Part shown: piece after piece, positions 48,092 to 57,926 of the stretch
Layout: the number at the start of each line of letters is the position of its first letter
Numbering within the stretch: the stretch's first letter is position 1
Source: Actinobacteria bacterium UBA6100
Lineage (GTDB): Bacteria > Actinomycetota > Coriobacteriia > Anaerosomatales > Anaerosomataceae
Direction of reading: 5' to 3'
NCBI GenBank assembly: GCA_002423585.1
Contig: DIWS01000002.1
Location: 1 to 64,000 of the forward strand
Length of the DNA stretch: 64,000 bases
Program-made: the position numbers and the translations under genes
The notes under the pieces: generated by a model
Told to the model about the DNA's origin: nothing
The model's database searches: none
What the model saw: the letters and a program-made list of their open reading frames with translations, nothing else

Positions 48092-49663
<1,572 letters not shown>

Positions 49664-50221
49664 TTACGCCTCACCTCCCTGACGTGCGGTCGTGAGAGCC
49701 TGGCGCACGCCGTCGAGCTGGGACGTGATGGTCCCGTCGAGCACGCGGCCGGCAATGTTGATGCGGATACCACCGAGGATGGAGCTGTCCACCCGCTCGC
49801 GCAGGGTGACGGGCCGCCCGGTGGCTTCGGTCAGCTGCTTGACGAGCTTCGCCCGCAGCGCATCGTCGAGCTCGATGGCCGTGGTCACATCCGCGACCAC
49901 AACGCCGCGCTGCGCCTCGGCCGTCTCGCTGAAGACGCGCGCGAGTTCGCCGAGCGAATCAGTGTGGCCGCGCTCGACCATGAGCGTGACGATCGCGAGC
50001 GCCTCGGGCGTGACCGACTCGCCGAAGATGCCGCGCATGATCTCGCGCTTCTTCTCGGCGGGCAGGCCGGCGTCCCGGAGCGTCTGGTGCAGATCGACGT
50101 GGCCGCGCACGGCCGTGGCGACCGCTGCGAGGTCGGCGTTGACCGCGTCCACGACATCGGCGAGCGTGGCGAGCTCGAAGAGGACCCGGGCGTGGGTCTC
50201 GATCGTCTCGCTAGTTCTCAT
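49664..50221 (-). CDS. atpH: F1Fo ATP synthase delta subunit
   Basis: 185 residues of the OSCP/delta family: helical N-terminal domain (TIETHARVLFELATLADVVDAVNADLAAVATAV), then GLPAEKKREIMRGIFGESVTPEALAIVTLMVERGHTDSLGELARVFSETAEAQRGVVVADVTTAIELD and the terminal VDSSILGGIRINIAGRVLDGTI. Links the peripheral stalk to F1. Overlaps atpF by 11 bp, indicating translational coupling. Confidence 0.95.
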   Translation of the reverse strand: MRTSETIETHARVLFELATLADVVDAVNADLAAVATAVRGHVDLHQTLRDAGLPAEKKREIMRGIFGESVTPEALAIVTLMVERGHTDSLGELARVFSETAEAQRGVVVADVTTAIELDDALRAKLVKQLTEATGRPVTLRERVDSSILGGIRINIAGRVLDGTITSQLDGVRQALTTARQGGEA

Positions 50222-50711
50222 TCAAGCTCCCCACTTCAGCGAGGTACTTGTCGATCAGTGCCGCATGGTCGGCCTTCGTGAGGCTCGAACCGAGGATCTT
50301 GCCGGCGACGGCCACCGACAGGTCGGCCACCTCGCCCTTGATCTCGGCCATGGCGGCGGACTTCTCGGCCTTGATGGCCTCGATGGCCTTGACCTTCTCG
50401 GCCTCGGCTTCCTCCCTGGCCTTGGCCAGGATCTCGGCCTTCATCGACTCGGCCACCTTGCGGCCCTGCTCGATGACCTGCGTGGCCTCGGCGCGTGCCT
50501 CTGCCATCTGGACCTTGTACTCCTCCAGGAGCCGCTCGGCCTCGACACGGGTGTCTTCGGCCTTCTCCAGCGACTCGCGGATCTTGTCGGCGCGCTCGTC
50601 CAGCATCTTCGTGATCGGCGGGAATGCGAACTTCGCCAGCACCACGAAGAGGATCAGGAACGCGACGATATTCACCCACATCTCTGTGGTGTTAGGAATG
50701 ATCAGCTCCAC
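50211..50711 (-). CDS. atpF: F1Fo ATP synthase subunit b
   Basis: 166 residues from a GTG start. One N-terminal membrane helix (MWVNIVAFLILFVVLAKFAF) followed by a long charged coiled coil (FPPITKMLDERADKIRESLEKAEDTRVEAERLLEEYKVQMAEARAEATQVIEQGRKVAE...) that forms the peripheral stalk. A single b gene is present, so the stalk is a homodimer. Confidence 0.96.
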   Translation of the reverse strand: MELIIPNTTEMWVNIVAFLILFVVLAKFAFPPITKMLDERADKIRESLEKAEDTRVEAERLLEEYKVQMAEARAEATQVIEQGRKVAESMKAEILAKAREEAEAEKVKAIEAIKAEKSAAMAEIKGEVADLSVAVAGKILGSSLTKADHAALIDKYLAEVGSLNEN

Positions 50712-50744
50712 GCTCTTTCGCTCCTCCCTCTCTTCAGGGTCGCT

Positions 50745-50948
50745 CTAGATGGCGAATGCGAGAACGAAGCCGAGAAGCGCGATAGCCTCGATCATGCCGA
50801 GCGCGATGAACATCGTGGTCTGCAGGCGGCCGGCCATCTCAGGCTGGCGAGCCATCGACTCGATGGTCTTGGAGCCGACGATGGCCAGACCGAACGCCGG
50901 ACCGATCGCACCGAGGCCGAACACCAGCGCGTTACCCAGGTTATCCAT
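50745..50948 (-). CDS. atpE: F1Fo ATP synthase subunit c
   Basis: ATG at 50948 with GAGGAGGA five nt upstream gives 67 residues (the frame to 51014 is non-homologous). Two helices: NALVFGLGAIGPAFGLAIVG and TMFIALGMIEAIALLGFVLAF, joined by the SMARQPEMAG loop. The ion carboxylate is Glu54. The Gln and Ser/Thr partners that make a sodium site (GQG.., EST..) are replaced by Leu and Ala-Ile, so the ring is predicted to be proton-coupled. Shorter than many c subunits. Confidence 0.95.
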   Translation of the reverse strand: MDNLGNALVFGLGAIGPAFGLAIVGSKTIESMARQPEMAGRLQTTMFIALGMIEAIALLGFVLAFAI

Positions 50949-51070
50949 TGCTTCCTCCTCGTGATTCCCACCCGCCGGTTCTTCCGGAAGGCGCTTGATC
51001 CTACGTTTACTCATCCGCGCCGCCTGTCAGCGGCGATTGAACCCGTGAACACGGCCGTACGTGCGGCCGG

Positions 51071-51850
51071 CTAGTGCGAGCCGGCCTCCAGAGCGCCGCC
51101 GATGTACACGGCGGTGAGGATGGTGAAGATGTAGGCCTGCAGCACCGCGACCATGAGCTCGAAGACACGCAGCGCGATCTGCATGATCACCGACAACGGC
51201 ACCACCGCGATGCTCGCGGGGCTGAGATGCTCGATGAAGATGGCGGCGAACGCCGCGAACACACCCAGCATGACGTGCCCGGCGTACATGTTGGCGAACA
51301 GTCGGATACCCAACGTGAAGGGGCGAAGCATATGCGAGATCAGCTCGATCAGGAACAGCAGCCACGCCAGCCACCACGGGGTGCCCGACGGGACGAGGCT
51401 CTTGATGTACTTGAAGAAACCGAGCTTCTTGATGCCGATACCGTTGTAGACGAGGAACACGATGATCGCCCAGGTGAACGTGGTTCCCACCGTACCGGTA
51501 CCCGGCAGAGCGGGCGGGATGTTGCCAAGCAGGTTGTTGATGAGGATGAAGAAGAAGATCGTCCCGAGGAACGGGAAGTACTTCTTCCCCTCGGGACCGA
51601 TGACATCGATGCACACGCTGTTGCGGACGAAGTCGACACCCGCCTCGGCGAGATTGCCGATACCGCTCGGGACGAGCTTCACGTTGCGTGATCCGGCGAT
51701 GAAGAACGCGAGCACCAGGATGACCGCTGCGATCAGCCAGAACGTGTAGTTGGTCAGACTGAAGCCAGCCGCCTCACCGTGCCCTCCCGCGAGGGACAGT
51801 ACCGACAGCTCGTGCAGCAGATGCTCCATCTTGATCGGCATTTCCTCCAT
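51071..51850 (-). CDS. atpB: F1Fo ATP synthase subunit a
   Basis: 259 residues with about six membrane segments. The proton-channel helix is present: HMLRPFTLGIRLFANMYAGHVML, with the essential Arg and flanking residues, and the last helix FELMVAVLQAYIFTILTAVYIGGALEAGSH. The N-terminus is short and acidic. Runs ahead of atpE by about 120 bp; the gap contains a non-essential upstream extension only. Confidence 0.97.
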   Translation of the reverse strand: MEEMPIKMEHLLHELSVLSLAGGHGEAAGFSLTNYTFWLIAAVILVLAFFIAGSRNVKLVPSGIGNLAEAGVDFVRNSVCIDVIGPEGKKYFPFLGTIFFFILINNLLGNIPPALPGTGTVGTTFTWAIIVFLVYNGIGIKKLGFFKYIKSLVPSGTPWWLAWLLFLIELISHMLRPFTLGIRLFANMYAGHVMLGVFAAFAAIFIEHLSPASIAVVPLSVIMQIALRVFELMVAVLQAYIFTILTAVYIGGALEAGSH

Positions 51851-51867
51851 GCTTCGAGCCTTCCTCC

Positions 51868-52188
51868 TTAGACAGACGTCTGCGTTGCGTTACGAAGCGA
51901 GATCCTGAGAGCCTCGATGCCGAGGCCTGCGACGAACGACACACCGAGCGCAAAGCCGAACGGCACAAGGCCGACGGGAGCGAAGTAGGAGTATGCGGCG
52001 AGCACAATGACGGCCCCGGTCAACCGCACACCGGTCATCACGATGACGATGGCGAGCCCACGAAAGGGGTTTCCGGGGGTGACGGATGAGGCCGCTCGTT
52101 CCGCCACGAAAGTCAGAACGGCGCCGAGCAGTGCTCCGAGCACCACGGCGACCACAGGATGGCCGAACAGGGAGGATACAGCGGAAAT
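51868..52188 (-). CDS. AtpI-like small membrane protein, start uncertain
   Basis: First gene of the ATP synthase operon, in the place normally taken by atpI. Three or four helices: HPVVAVVLGALLGAVLTFVAE, GLAIVIVMTGVRLTGAVIVLAAYSYF and GLVPFGFALGVSFVAGLGIEALRI. The frame is open to 52332, but upstream sequence is Cys/Arg/Pro-rich and unlikely. No ATG/GTG/TTG has a good ribosome-binding site near the first helix; an ATT at 52188 follows GAAGGGA by 8 nt. AtpI usually helps c-ring assembly; this protein is only similar in size and place. Confidence 0.6.
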   Translation of the reverse strand: MSAVSSLFGHPVVAVVLGALLGAVLTFVAERAASSVTPGNPFRGLAIVIVMTGVRLTGAVIVLAAYSYFAPVGLVPFGFALGVSFVAGLGIEALRISLRNATQTSV

Positions 52189-52330
52189 CTCGCAGTCCCT
52201 TCGAAGATGTCCCTCACACCCATCGAGGACGCCGTCCGGGGGAACGCGAGCGATGCGAGCACAGCACGAACATCTCGCTGAGCTGCGGTTGCGCGTGAAA
52301 GGCCCCGGGGGTGGCCTCTGAAGCGTGCTC

Positions 52331-52359
52331 ACTATACAACAACGTTAATGCTGCAACAA
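52331..52359 (-). promoter_or_regulatory. Promoter of the ATP synthase operon
   Basis: On the minus strand TTGTTG (52359-52354), exact 17-nt spacer, TATAGT (52336-52331). The region is AT-rich in otherwise GC-rich DNA. It begins right after the wecA terminator. Confidence 0.7.
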
Positions 52360-52363
52360 CAAA

Positions 52364-52383
52364 ACACACGCATCCGAGTGTGT
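52364..52383 (-). terminator. Terminator of the wecA/tagO-side transcript
   Basis: ACACAC (52364-52369) pairs with GTGTGT (52378-52383); on the minus strand TTTTGTTGTTG follows. A classical stem plus T-rich tail, which also supplies the -35 of the atp promoter. Confidence 0.7.
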
Positions 52384-52397
52384 CTCACCTCCGACGA

Positions 52398-53471
52398 CTA
52401 CTCGTCGTCGCGATGAGCCACCTCGAACAGGCCGAGCCAGTACGCCATGACGCCCGAAAGACCCGCCAGGACCAGGAACGTCACGATCTTGAGCGCGGGA
52501 GCCACCCACCGCATCGCATAGCCGCCCACCGCGAGCGCGATCGACCAGACGTAGATGATGAGCACGGTCTGCCGAACACTGAATCCGCGGCCCAGCAGTC
52601 GGTGGTGGATGTGACCCTTGTCGGCCTCGTGGACCGGGCGCCCGCCCCTTCGGCGACGGATGATCGCGGAGAAGGTGTCGAACACCGGGACGCCCAGGAT
52701 CAGCAGCGGCACCACCAGCGTGATAGCCGCGACCGACTTCATCACACCCAGGAGCGAGATGCACGCGAGGCAGAATCCCAAGAACAGCGCGCCTGAGTCA
52801 CCCATGAAGATCGAGGCAGGACTGTAGTTGTAGCGCAGGAAGCCGACGCACGCGCCCACCAGGCCCGCTGCGAGGACCGCGGCGAGCGGCTGATTGGTCT
52901 CCTGGGCGAGCACGAGCAGGCTCACCGCAGCGATAGCGGTGATCCCGGCCGCGAGCCCGTCCAGGCCGTCGATCAGGTTCACAACGTTGGCGAAGCCGAC
53001 CATCCAGAAGAGCGTCACCGGCAGAGACAGGATGCCAAGCATCTGCAGTCCGCCGGAGACCGGGTTGCCGATGAAGTCGATGCGGACACCCGCGGCGTAG
53101 GCCACGGAGGCCGCGACTATCTGGCCCACGAGCTTCTGGCCGGGCGTAAGGTCGACCACGTCATCGATCAGACCCACGATGAACATCACACCAAGCCCCG
53201 CGAGCACCCCGACCACAGGCTCACCCGCCAGCGTGAGGGCGGGCGGCCAACCCCATAGCCGCTCCCCGAGATAGCGCACGAGCACGGCCGCCGCGAAGCC
53301 CGCGAACATCGCGAAACCGCCGATACGTGGAACAGCGCCTGTGTGAACGCTCCTGCCACCGGAGTGCGCGACGATGCCCCAGCGAAGCCCGATCGTCCGT
53401 GCAAGCGGTGTGAGGACGAGGGTGACGACGAGGGCCGTGGCGATCACGACCAGATGCTGGAACAGGCTCAC
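52398..53471 (-). CDS. Undecaprenyl-phosphate sugar-1-phosphate transferase (WecA/TagO-like)
   Basis: 357 residues, about 11 membrane helices, MraY/WecA superfamily. Motifs: GLIDDVVDLTPGQKLVGQIVAA (catalytic Asp pair), FANVVNLIDGLDGLAAGITAIA, IFMGDSGALFLGFCLACISLLGV and PVFDTFSAIIRRRRGGRPVHEADKGHIHHRLLGRGF. The closing HIHH motif fits WecA/TagO rather than MraY. It starts surface glycan synthesis by moving a HexNAc-1-phosphate to the carrier lipid, so it can feed the locus at 29637-43160. GTG start overlaps comEB by 4 bp. Confidence 0.93.
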   Translation of the reverse strand: MSLFQHLVVIATALVVTLVLTPLARTIGLRWGIVAHSGGRSVHTGAVPRIGGFAMFAGFAAAVLVRYLGERLWGWPPALTLAGEPVVGVLAGLGVMFIVGLIDDVVDLTPGQKLVGQIVAASVAYAAGVRIDFIGNPVSGGLQMLGILSLPVTLFWMVGFANVVNLIDGLDGLAAGITAIAAVSLLVLAQETNQPLAAVLAAGLVGACVGFLRYNYSPASIFMGDSGALFLGFCLACISLLGVMKSVAAITLVVPLLILGVPVFDTFSAIIRRRRGGRPVHEADKGHIHHRLLGRGFSVRQTVLIIYVWSIALAVGGYAMRWVAPALKIVTFLVLAGLSGVMAYWLGLFEVAHRDDE

Positions 53472-53926
53472 GCGCCCTCACCGGGGATGAAACGACGGGG
53501 GTTGATCCCTGCCTCGGCGAGCATCTCTGTGGCGAGCTCGTCGGGATAGGCCTCGCGGTAGACGATGTCCACGATGCCGGCGTTGATCAGGATCTTCGCA
53601 CACAGCACGCACGGCTGATGCGTGCAGTACACCGTGGCACCCTCGATGGCGATACCGTGCCGTGCCGCCTGGATGACTGCGTTCTGCTCGGCATGGATCC
53701 CGCGGCAAAGCTCGTGCTGCGTGCCCGAAGGGATCCCGAGCCGCTCACGAAGACATCCCACCTCATCGCAGTGCGCAAGCCCGCTCGGCACGCCGTTGTA
53801 GCCCGTCGCGAGGATACGCTTGTCCTTCACGAGTACCGCACCGATGTGCCGGCGCGTACACGTGGCACGCTGCGCCACCTGATCGGTGATCGCCATGAAG
53901 TACTCATCCCACGATGGTCTGGACAT
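53468..53926 (-). CDS. dCMP deaminase (ComEB family)
   Basis: ATG at 53926 with GGGAGG five nt upstream gives 152 residues. The zinc-binding deaminase core is complete: ELCRGIHAEQNAVIQAA and THQPCVLCAKILINAGI, with TRRHIGAVLVKDKRILATGYNGVPSGL. Two extra Cys (HCDEVGCLRE) are typical of dCMP deaminases. Produces dUMP for thymidylate synthesis, matching the ThyX gene nearby. Overlaps the wecA-type gene by 4 bp. Confidence 0.93.
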   Translation of the reverse strand: MSRPSWDEYFMAITDQVAQRATCTRRHIGAVLVKDKRILATGYNGVPSGLAHCDEVGCLRERLGIPSGTQHELCRGIHAEQNAVIQAARHGIAIEGATVYCTHQPCVLCAKILINAGIVDIVYREAYPDELATEMLAEAGINPRRFIPGEGA

Positions 53927-53942
53927 GCGGGCCTCCCTTTGG

Positions 53943-54590
53943 CTATTTGGTGCCGAAGAGACGGTCGCCCGCGTCACCGAGGCCGGGGACGATGTACCCG
54001 TGGTCGTTGAGGTGGCTGTCGACCGCACATGTGTAGATGGTGACACCGGTTGTGCTGCGATTGAACTCCTCGATGCCCTCGGGAGCCGCGATCAGGACGA
54101 GCAGGTTGATGTCCCGTGCGCCCCGGTCCCGCAGGAACTGAACGGCGGCAGCGGCCGACCCGCCGGTGGCCAGCATCGGGTCCACGATCATCACGTCACG
54201 CTCGCCGATGTCCTCGGGAAGCTTGCAGTAGTACTCGACCGGCTGCAGCGTCTCAGGGTCGCGATACAGACCGACGTGGCCGACCTTGGCGGCCGGGATG
54301 AGCTCGAGAATGCCCTCGACCATGCCGAGTCCCGCCCGAAGGATCGGGATCACCGCGACCTTCTTGCCGGCGAGCACATAGGTGGTCGTCGGCGTGATGG
54401 GCGTGTTCACGACCGTCTCCGCAAGCTGGAACGAACGCGTGGCCTCGTACGCCTCGAGCATCGCGAGCTCCTTAACGAGCTCGCGGAACTCCTTCGCGCC
54501 GGTCTTCACATCCCGCAGGATGGACAGCTTGTGCTGCACCAGCGGATGGTCGATGACGACGACGTTGTCCCAGTTCGGATCGACGGTCAT
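53943..54590 (-). CDS. upp: Uracil phosphoribosyltransferase
   Basis: ATG at 54590 (GGAGG seven nt upstream) gives 215 residues. Converts uracil and PRPP to UMP. Motifs: VVVIDHPLVQHKLSILRD, VIPILRAGLGMVEGILELIP, PRPP site VMIVDPMLATGGSAAAAVQFL and uracil site HLNDHGYIVPGLGDAGDRLFGTK. Between glyA and the dCMP deaminase gene, on the same strand with 16-bp gaps. Confidence 0.97.
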   Translation of the reverse strand: MTVDPNWDNVVVIDHPLVQHKLSILRDVKTGAKEFRELVKELAMLEAYEATRSFQLAETVVNTPITPTTTYVLAGKKVAVIPILRAGLGMVEGILELIPAAKVGHVGLYRDPETLQPVEYYCKLPEDIGERDVMIVDPMLATGGSAAAAVQFLRDRGARDINLLVLIAAPEGIEEFNRSTTGVTIYTCAVDSHLNDHGYIVPGLGDAGDRLFGTK

Positions 54591-54606
54591 ACCGTGGCCT
54601 CCTGAC

Positions 54607-55851
54607 CTAGAGCTCCGGATAGAGAGGATGTGCGGCGAGCAGTTCCGCGACCTCGGATGTGATGGCCGCGAGGCGTGCGGGTTCGTCGCGCCTGAAGATC
54701 GTCTCCGCGATGAGGCGGCCGACAGCACGCGCCTCCTCGGTATCGAAACCACGGGTCGTCATAGCAGCAGAACCGACACGGAGGCCACTCGTCACGAACC
54801 GGCTCTCCGGATCGTTCGGGATGGCGTTCTTGTTGCAGGTGATGCCTACGTCTTCCAGCAAGCGCTCGGCATCCTTGCCGGTGACCCCCGCGGGACGAAG
54901 GTCGACGAGCAGGAGGTGGTTGTCGGTGCCGCCCGATACGAGTCGGAGGCCTCCCTCGACCATCGCCTCGCCCATCACACGCGCATTCACGACGACCTGG
55001 TCGATGTAGGTCTTGAACGACGGCTGCGCCGCCTCATGGAACGCGACCGCCTTGGCTGCGATGATGTGCTCGAGCGGACCGCCCTGAAGACCGGGGAAGA
55101 CCGCCTTGTCGATGGCCACCTGATGCTCGGCCCTGCACAGGATGAGACCGCTCCTCGGACCGCGGAGCGTCTTGTGCGTGGTCGAGGTGACCACGTCGGC
55201 GTGCGGAACCGGCGACGGGTGCGCGCCGGTGGCCACCAGGCCCGCGATGTGCGCCATGTCCACCATGAGCTTCGCGCCCACCTCGGCGGCGATCGCCGCG
55301 AAACGCTCGAAATCGATGATGCGTGGATACGCCGAGGCGCCGGCGATGATCATCTTGGGCCGGTGCTCCCTGGCCAGACGCTCGACTTCGTCGTAGTCGA
55401 TGCGCTCATCGGGGCCGAGGCCGTAGGGCACCACATCGAACCACTTGCCCGAGAAGTTGACCGGCGAGCCATGCGTGAGGTGCCCTCCCATCGCGAGGTT
55501 CATCCCGAGATAGGTGTCGCCAGGCTGCATGAACGCGTAGAAGGCGGCCAGGTTGGCCGGCGCGCCCGCGTGCGGCTGGACGTTGGCATGCTCGGCGCCG
55601 AAGAGCGCCTTCGCGCGCTCGCGCGCCAGGTCTTCGACGACGTCCACCTGCTCGCAACCGCCGTAGTACCGCTTGCCTGGAAGGCCCTCGGCGTACTTGT
55701 TGGTGAGCACGCTCCCCGCAGCTTCGAGCACCGCCATCGAGACGAAGTTCTCTGATGCGATGAGCTCGATCGAGTTCCGCTGCCGGTCGAGCTCGTTGTC
55801 GATGGCGGACGCGAGCTCGGGGTCGGTCGCCGGGATGTAGCGCAGTGCCAT
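54607..55851 (-). CDS. glyA: Serine hydroxymethyltransferase
   Basis: 414 residues, PLP enzyme converting serine and tetrahydrofolate to glycine and methylene-THF. Motifs: ELIASENFVSMAVLEAAGSVLTNKYAEGLPGKRYYGGCEQVDVVE, VQPHAGAPANLAAFYAFM, PLP lysine in TSTTHKTLRGPRSG and the terminal GSAAMTTRGF. GGAGACAACC precedes the ATG. Supplies one-carbon units used by ThyX. Confidence 0.98.
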   Translation of the reverse strand: MALRYIPATDPELASAIDNELDRQRNSIELIASENFVSMAVLEAAGSVLTNKYAEGLPGKRYYGGCEQVDVVEDLARERAKALFGAEHANVQPHAGAPANLAAFYAFMQPGDTYLGMNLAMGGHLTHGSPVNFSGKWFDVVPYGLGPDERIDYDEVERLAREHRPKMIIAGASAYPRIIDFERFAAIAAEVGAKLMVDMAHIAGLVATGAHPSPVPHADVVTSTTHKTLRGPRSGLILCRAEHQVAIDKAVFPGLQGGPLEHIIAAKAVAFHEAAQPSFKTYIDQVVVNARVMGEAMVEGGLRLVSGGTDNHLLLVDLRPAGVTGKDAERLLEDVGITCNKNAIPNDPESRFVTSGLRVGSAAMTTRGFDTEEARAVGRLIAETIFRRDEPARLAAITSEVAELLAAHPLYPEL

Positions 55852-55864
55852 GTGGTTGTCTCCT

Positions 55865-56311
55865 CTACCGCTCGCTCTGTTCGATCTCGCCGATCTTGTC
55901 TATCCGACGCTGATGGCGGCCCCCCTCGAAACCGGTCGTGAGGAACACCTCGAGTACCTCATCGGCCAGCGCGGGGGTGATGTACCGCCCGGGCAGGGCG
56001 ATGACATTCGCATTGTTGTGCATGCGCGCCATCCGGGCCATCTCCGGGTCGTAGACCGACACCGCGCGCACGCCGGGCACCTTGTTGGCCGCGATCGCCA
56101 TACCCAGCCCGGTACCGCAGACGAGCACCCCCGCGTCGGCGTCACCACCGGCCACAGCCTCACCCACCATGCGTGCGTAGTCGGGATAGTCGACCGACTC
56201 CTCGGCGTGGGTCCCCACGTCGGTGACGTCGTGCCCGAGCGCTGCGAGCGTCTGCCTCACGTGCTCCTTGAGTGGAAATCCGGCGTGGTCGGCGCCGAGG
56301 TGGATGCGCAT
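55865..56311 (-). CDS. rpiB: Ribose-5-phosphate isomerase B
   Basis: 148 residues of the RpiB/LacAB family: MRIHLGADHAGFPLKEHVRQTLAALGHDVTDVG (phosphate site) and VLVCGTGLGMAIAANKVPGVRAVSV, with the active-site Cys. The C-terminus GRYITPALADEVLEVFLTTGFEGGRHQRRIDKI is also standard. 13 bp before glyA, so in the same transcript. A strong terminator and a TACAAT hexamer (minus strand, 56375-56370) lie just upstream. Confidence 0.95.
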   Translation of the reverse strand: MRIHLGADHAGFPLKEHVRQTLAALGHDVTDVGTHAEESVDYPDYARMVGEAVAGGDADAGVLVCGTGLGMAIAANKVPGVRAVSVYDPEMARMARMHNNANVIALPGRYITPALADEVLEVFLTTGFEGGRHQRRIDKIGEIEQSER

Positions 56312-56330
56312 GGACTCCCCTAACGAACGG

Positions 56331-56369
56331 CTGCGGGAGGCGCTCCCGGTACAGGCGCGCCTCCCGCAG
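56331..56369 (-). terminator. Terminator after tsaC
   Basis: Perfect 13-bp stem CTGCGGGAGGCGC (56331-56343) and GCGCCTCCCGCAG (56357-56369), 30 bp past the tsaC stop. A GCTACAATC -10-like string overlaps its upstream edge, so rpiB may begin its own transcript here. Confidence 0.8.
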
Positions 56370-56399
56370 ATTGTAGCGTATCAGCGGCGACGTTCCGCG

Positions 56400-57044
56400 C
56401 TAGGATGTGAGCCCTTTGGCGACCGAGGCGATCTCCTCGGCGGGGATGGGACCGATGCGCGTGACGACGGGCTCAGGCCCGGTACAGTCCACCACGGTGG
56501 ATGCCTGCTTGTGCGGTGTCTCGCCGCCATCGAGGGTCACGTCGGCCGCAGCGATGATGCGCTCCTCGAGCTCGTCGAACGAGGCCGCTGCCGGCTGCCC
56601 GGAGGTGTTCGCCGAGGTCGTGACGATCGCCGCGCCGTTCGCGCGGATGAGTTCCTGCACCAGCTCGTGGTCGGGCGAGCGCAGCGCCACCGCACCACGG
56701 TCGTCGCGGAACTCGGGGGCCACCATGTCGGCGGCCTTCACGACGATGGTGAGCGGGCCGGGCCAGAACGCACGCGCCAGCCGGTGAGCGTACTCTGGTG
56801 CGTCCACTCCGTACTTGTCGAGTGCCGCGTCATCCTCGACGAGCCATGGCAGTGGCTTGTTCTTGGGCCGCATCTTGATGTCGATGATCTCCTGCGGGCC
56901 CAAACATGACGTAGCGGAAGCGCCGATCCCATACACGGTCTCGGTCGGGAAGACTACGATCCCCCCGTCCTTCAAGATCGTGGCGGCGAGATTGACGACT
57001 TCCGCCGAGGGGTTTTCCGGGTCGATGTGGATCACCTTGTTCAT
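56400..57044 (-). CDS. tsaC: L-threonylcarbamoyladenylate synthase (Sua5/YciO/YrdC family)
   Basis: 214 residues. Makes threonylcarbamoyl-AMP for the t6A37 modification of tRNAs. Motifs: LKDGGIVVFPTETVYGIGASATS, IKMRPKNKPLPWLVEDDA, FWPGPLTIVVKAADMV, VALRSPDHELVQELI and TTSANTSGQPAA. Only the YrdC domain is present, so the short TsaC-like form. The ATG overlaps prmC by 4 bp, the usual prfA-prmC-tsaC order. Confidence 0.94.
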   Translation of the reverse strand: MNKVIHIDPENPSAEVVNLAATILKDGGIVVFPTETVYGIGASATSCLGPQEIIDIKMRPKNKPLPWLVEDDAALDKYGVDAPEYAHRLARAFWPGPLTIVVKAADMVAPEFRDDRGAVALRSPDHELVQELIRANGAAIVTTSANTSGQPAAASFDELEERIIAAADVTLDGGETPHKQASTVVDCTGPEPVVTRIGPIPAEEIASVAKGLTS

Positions 57045-57925
57045 CGCTGCATCGCCCTACCTTTCCGTGCATAGACGATCCTGTCACGTCCGGTCAGGTC
57101 CTTGTGGACCGTCACTCCCATATAGCCGCACTCTTCAAGCAGCGCGGCCGCATCGGCCACGCGCCCGCTGTCGAGTTCGATGGCGATGCCGCCGTCCTCC
57201 CGAAGCCAGGCGTCCGCCCCCGCGGCGATGCGACGGAACACATCGAGCCCATCAGGGCCGCCATCCAGGGCTTCCTGCGGCTCAAACCCAAGAACCTCGG
57301 AGGGGAGATCGGGCAGGTCAGAACTCGGGATGTACGGCGGGTTCGACACGATGAAATCGACGTTCCCGAGAAGCTCTGCCGGCAGCGGATCGAAAAGATC
57401 TCCATAGACTACTTGTACCCTGTCTTCCGCCCCCGCGTGAAGGGCATTTCGACAAGCGGTTCGAAACGCGACCTCGCCGAGCTCGACGGCCCACACGCGA
57501 GCGCCGGGATACTCGGTCGCTATTGACAGAGCGACGCACCCGGAACCGGTGCACAGGTCCACGACCGTCGGCTCCGCGCTGCCCGAGAGGTGCTCGAGCG
57601 CGACGTCCACGAGCACCTCGGTCTCGGGGCGCGGGATGAAGACCCCGGGCTCGACATGGACCACCAGATGCCTGAACGGCATCTCGCCCGTGGCGTACTG
57701 CAGCGGCATACCCTCAGCACGCTTAGCCACGAGCGTGCGGTAGCATGCGCGCTCATCGGGCGAGAGCGGCCGGTCATGGTACGCGTAGAGCTCCACACGC
57801 GAGAGTCCCGTAGCCGAGGACAGCAGCCACTCGGCCGAACGACGTGGATGCTCATCGTCCTTACGGCCGAGATACTCACACGTCCACTCCAGCGCGTCCT
57901 TCACGGTCCAGACGCGCTCGGCCAC
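57041..57925 (-). CDS. prmC: Release factor glutamine methyltransferase PrmC (HemK)
   Basis: A GTG at 57925, next to the prfA stop, gives 294 residues; the frame to 58246 only shadows prfA. N-terminal helical domain (TVKDALEWTCEYLGRKDDEHPRRSAEWLLSSATGL), then a SAM-binding methyltransferase: RPETEVLVDVALEHL, VVDLCTGSGCVALSIA and the catalytic FIVSNPPYIPSSDLPDLPSEV. Methylates the Gln of the release-factor GGQ motif, present in the prfA just upstream. Confidence 0.96.
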   Translation of the reverse strand: MAERVWTVKDALEWTCEYLGRKDDEHPRRSAEWLLSSATGLSRVELYAYHDRPLSPDERACYRTLVAKRAEGMPLQYATGEMPFRHLVVHVEPGVFIPRPETEVLVDVALEHLSGSAEPTVVDLCTGSGCVALSIATEYPGARVWAVELGEVAFRTACRNALHAGAEDRVQVVYGDLFDPLPAELLGNVDFIVSNPPYIPSSDLPDLPSEVLGFEPQEALDGGPDGLDVFRRIAAGADAWLREDGGIAIELDSGRVADAAALLEECGYMGVTVHKDLTGRDRIVYARKGRAMQR

Positions 57926-57926
57926 C

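Noticed and set aside
50745..50948. Sodium-coupled ATP synthase
   Set aside because: Subunit c lacks the Gln and Ser/Thr ligands around the Glu54 carboxylate.
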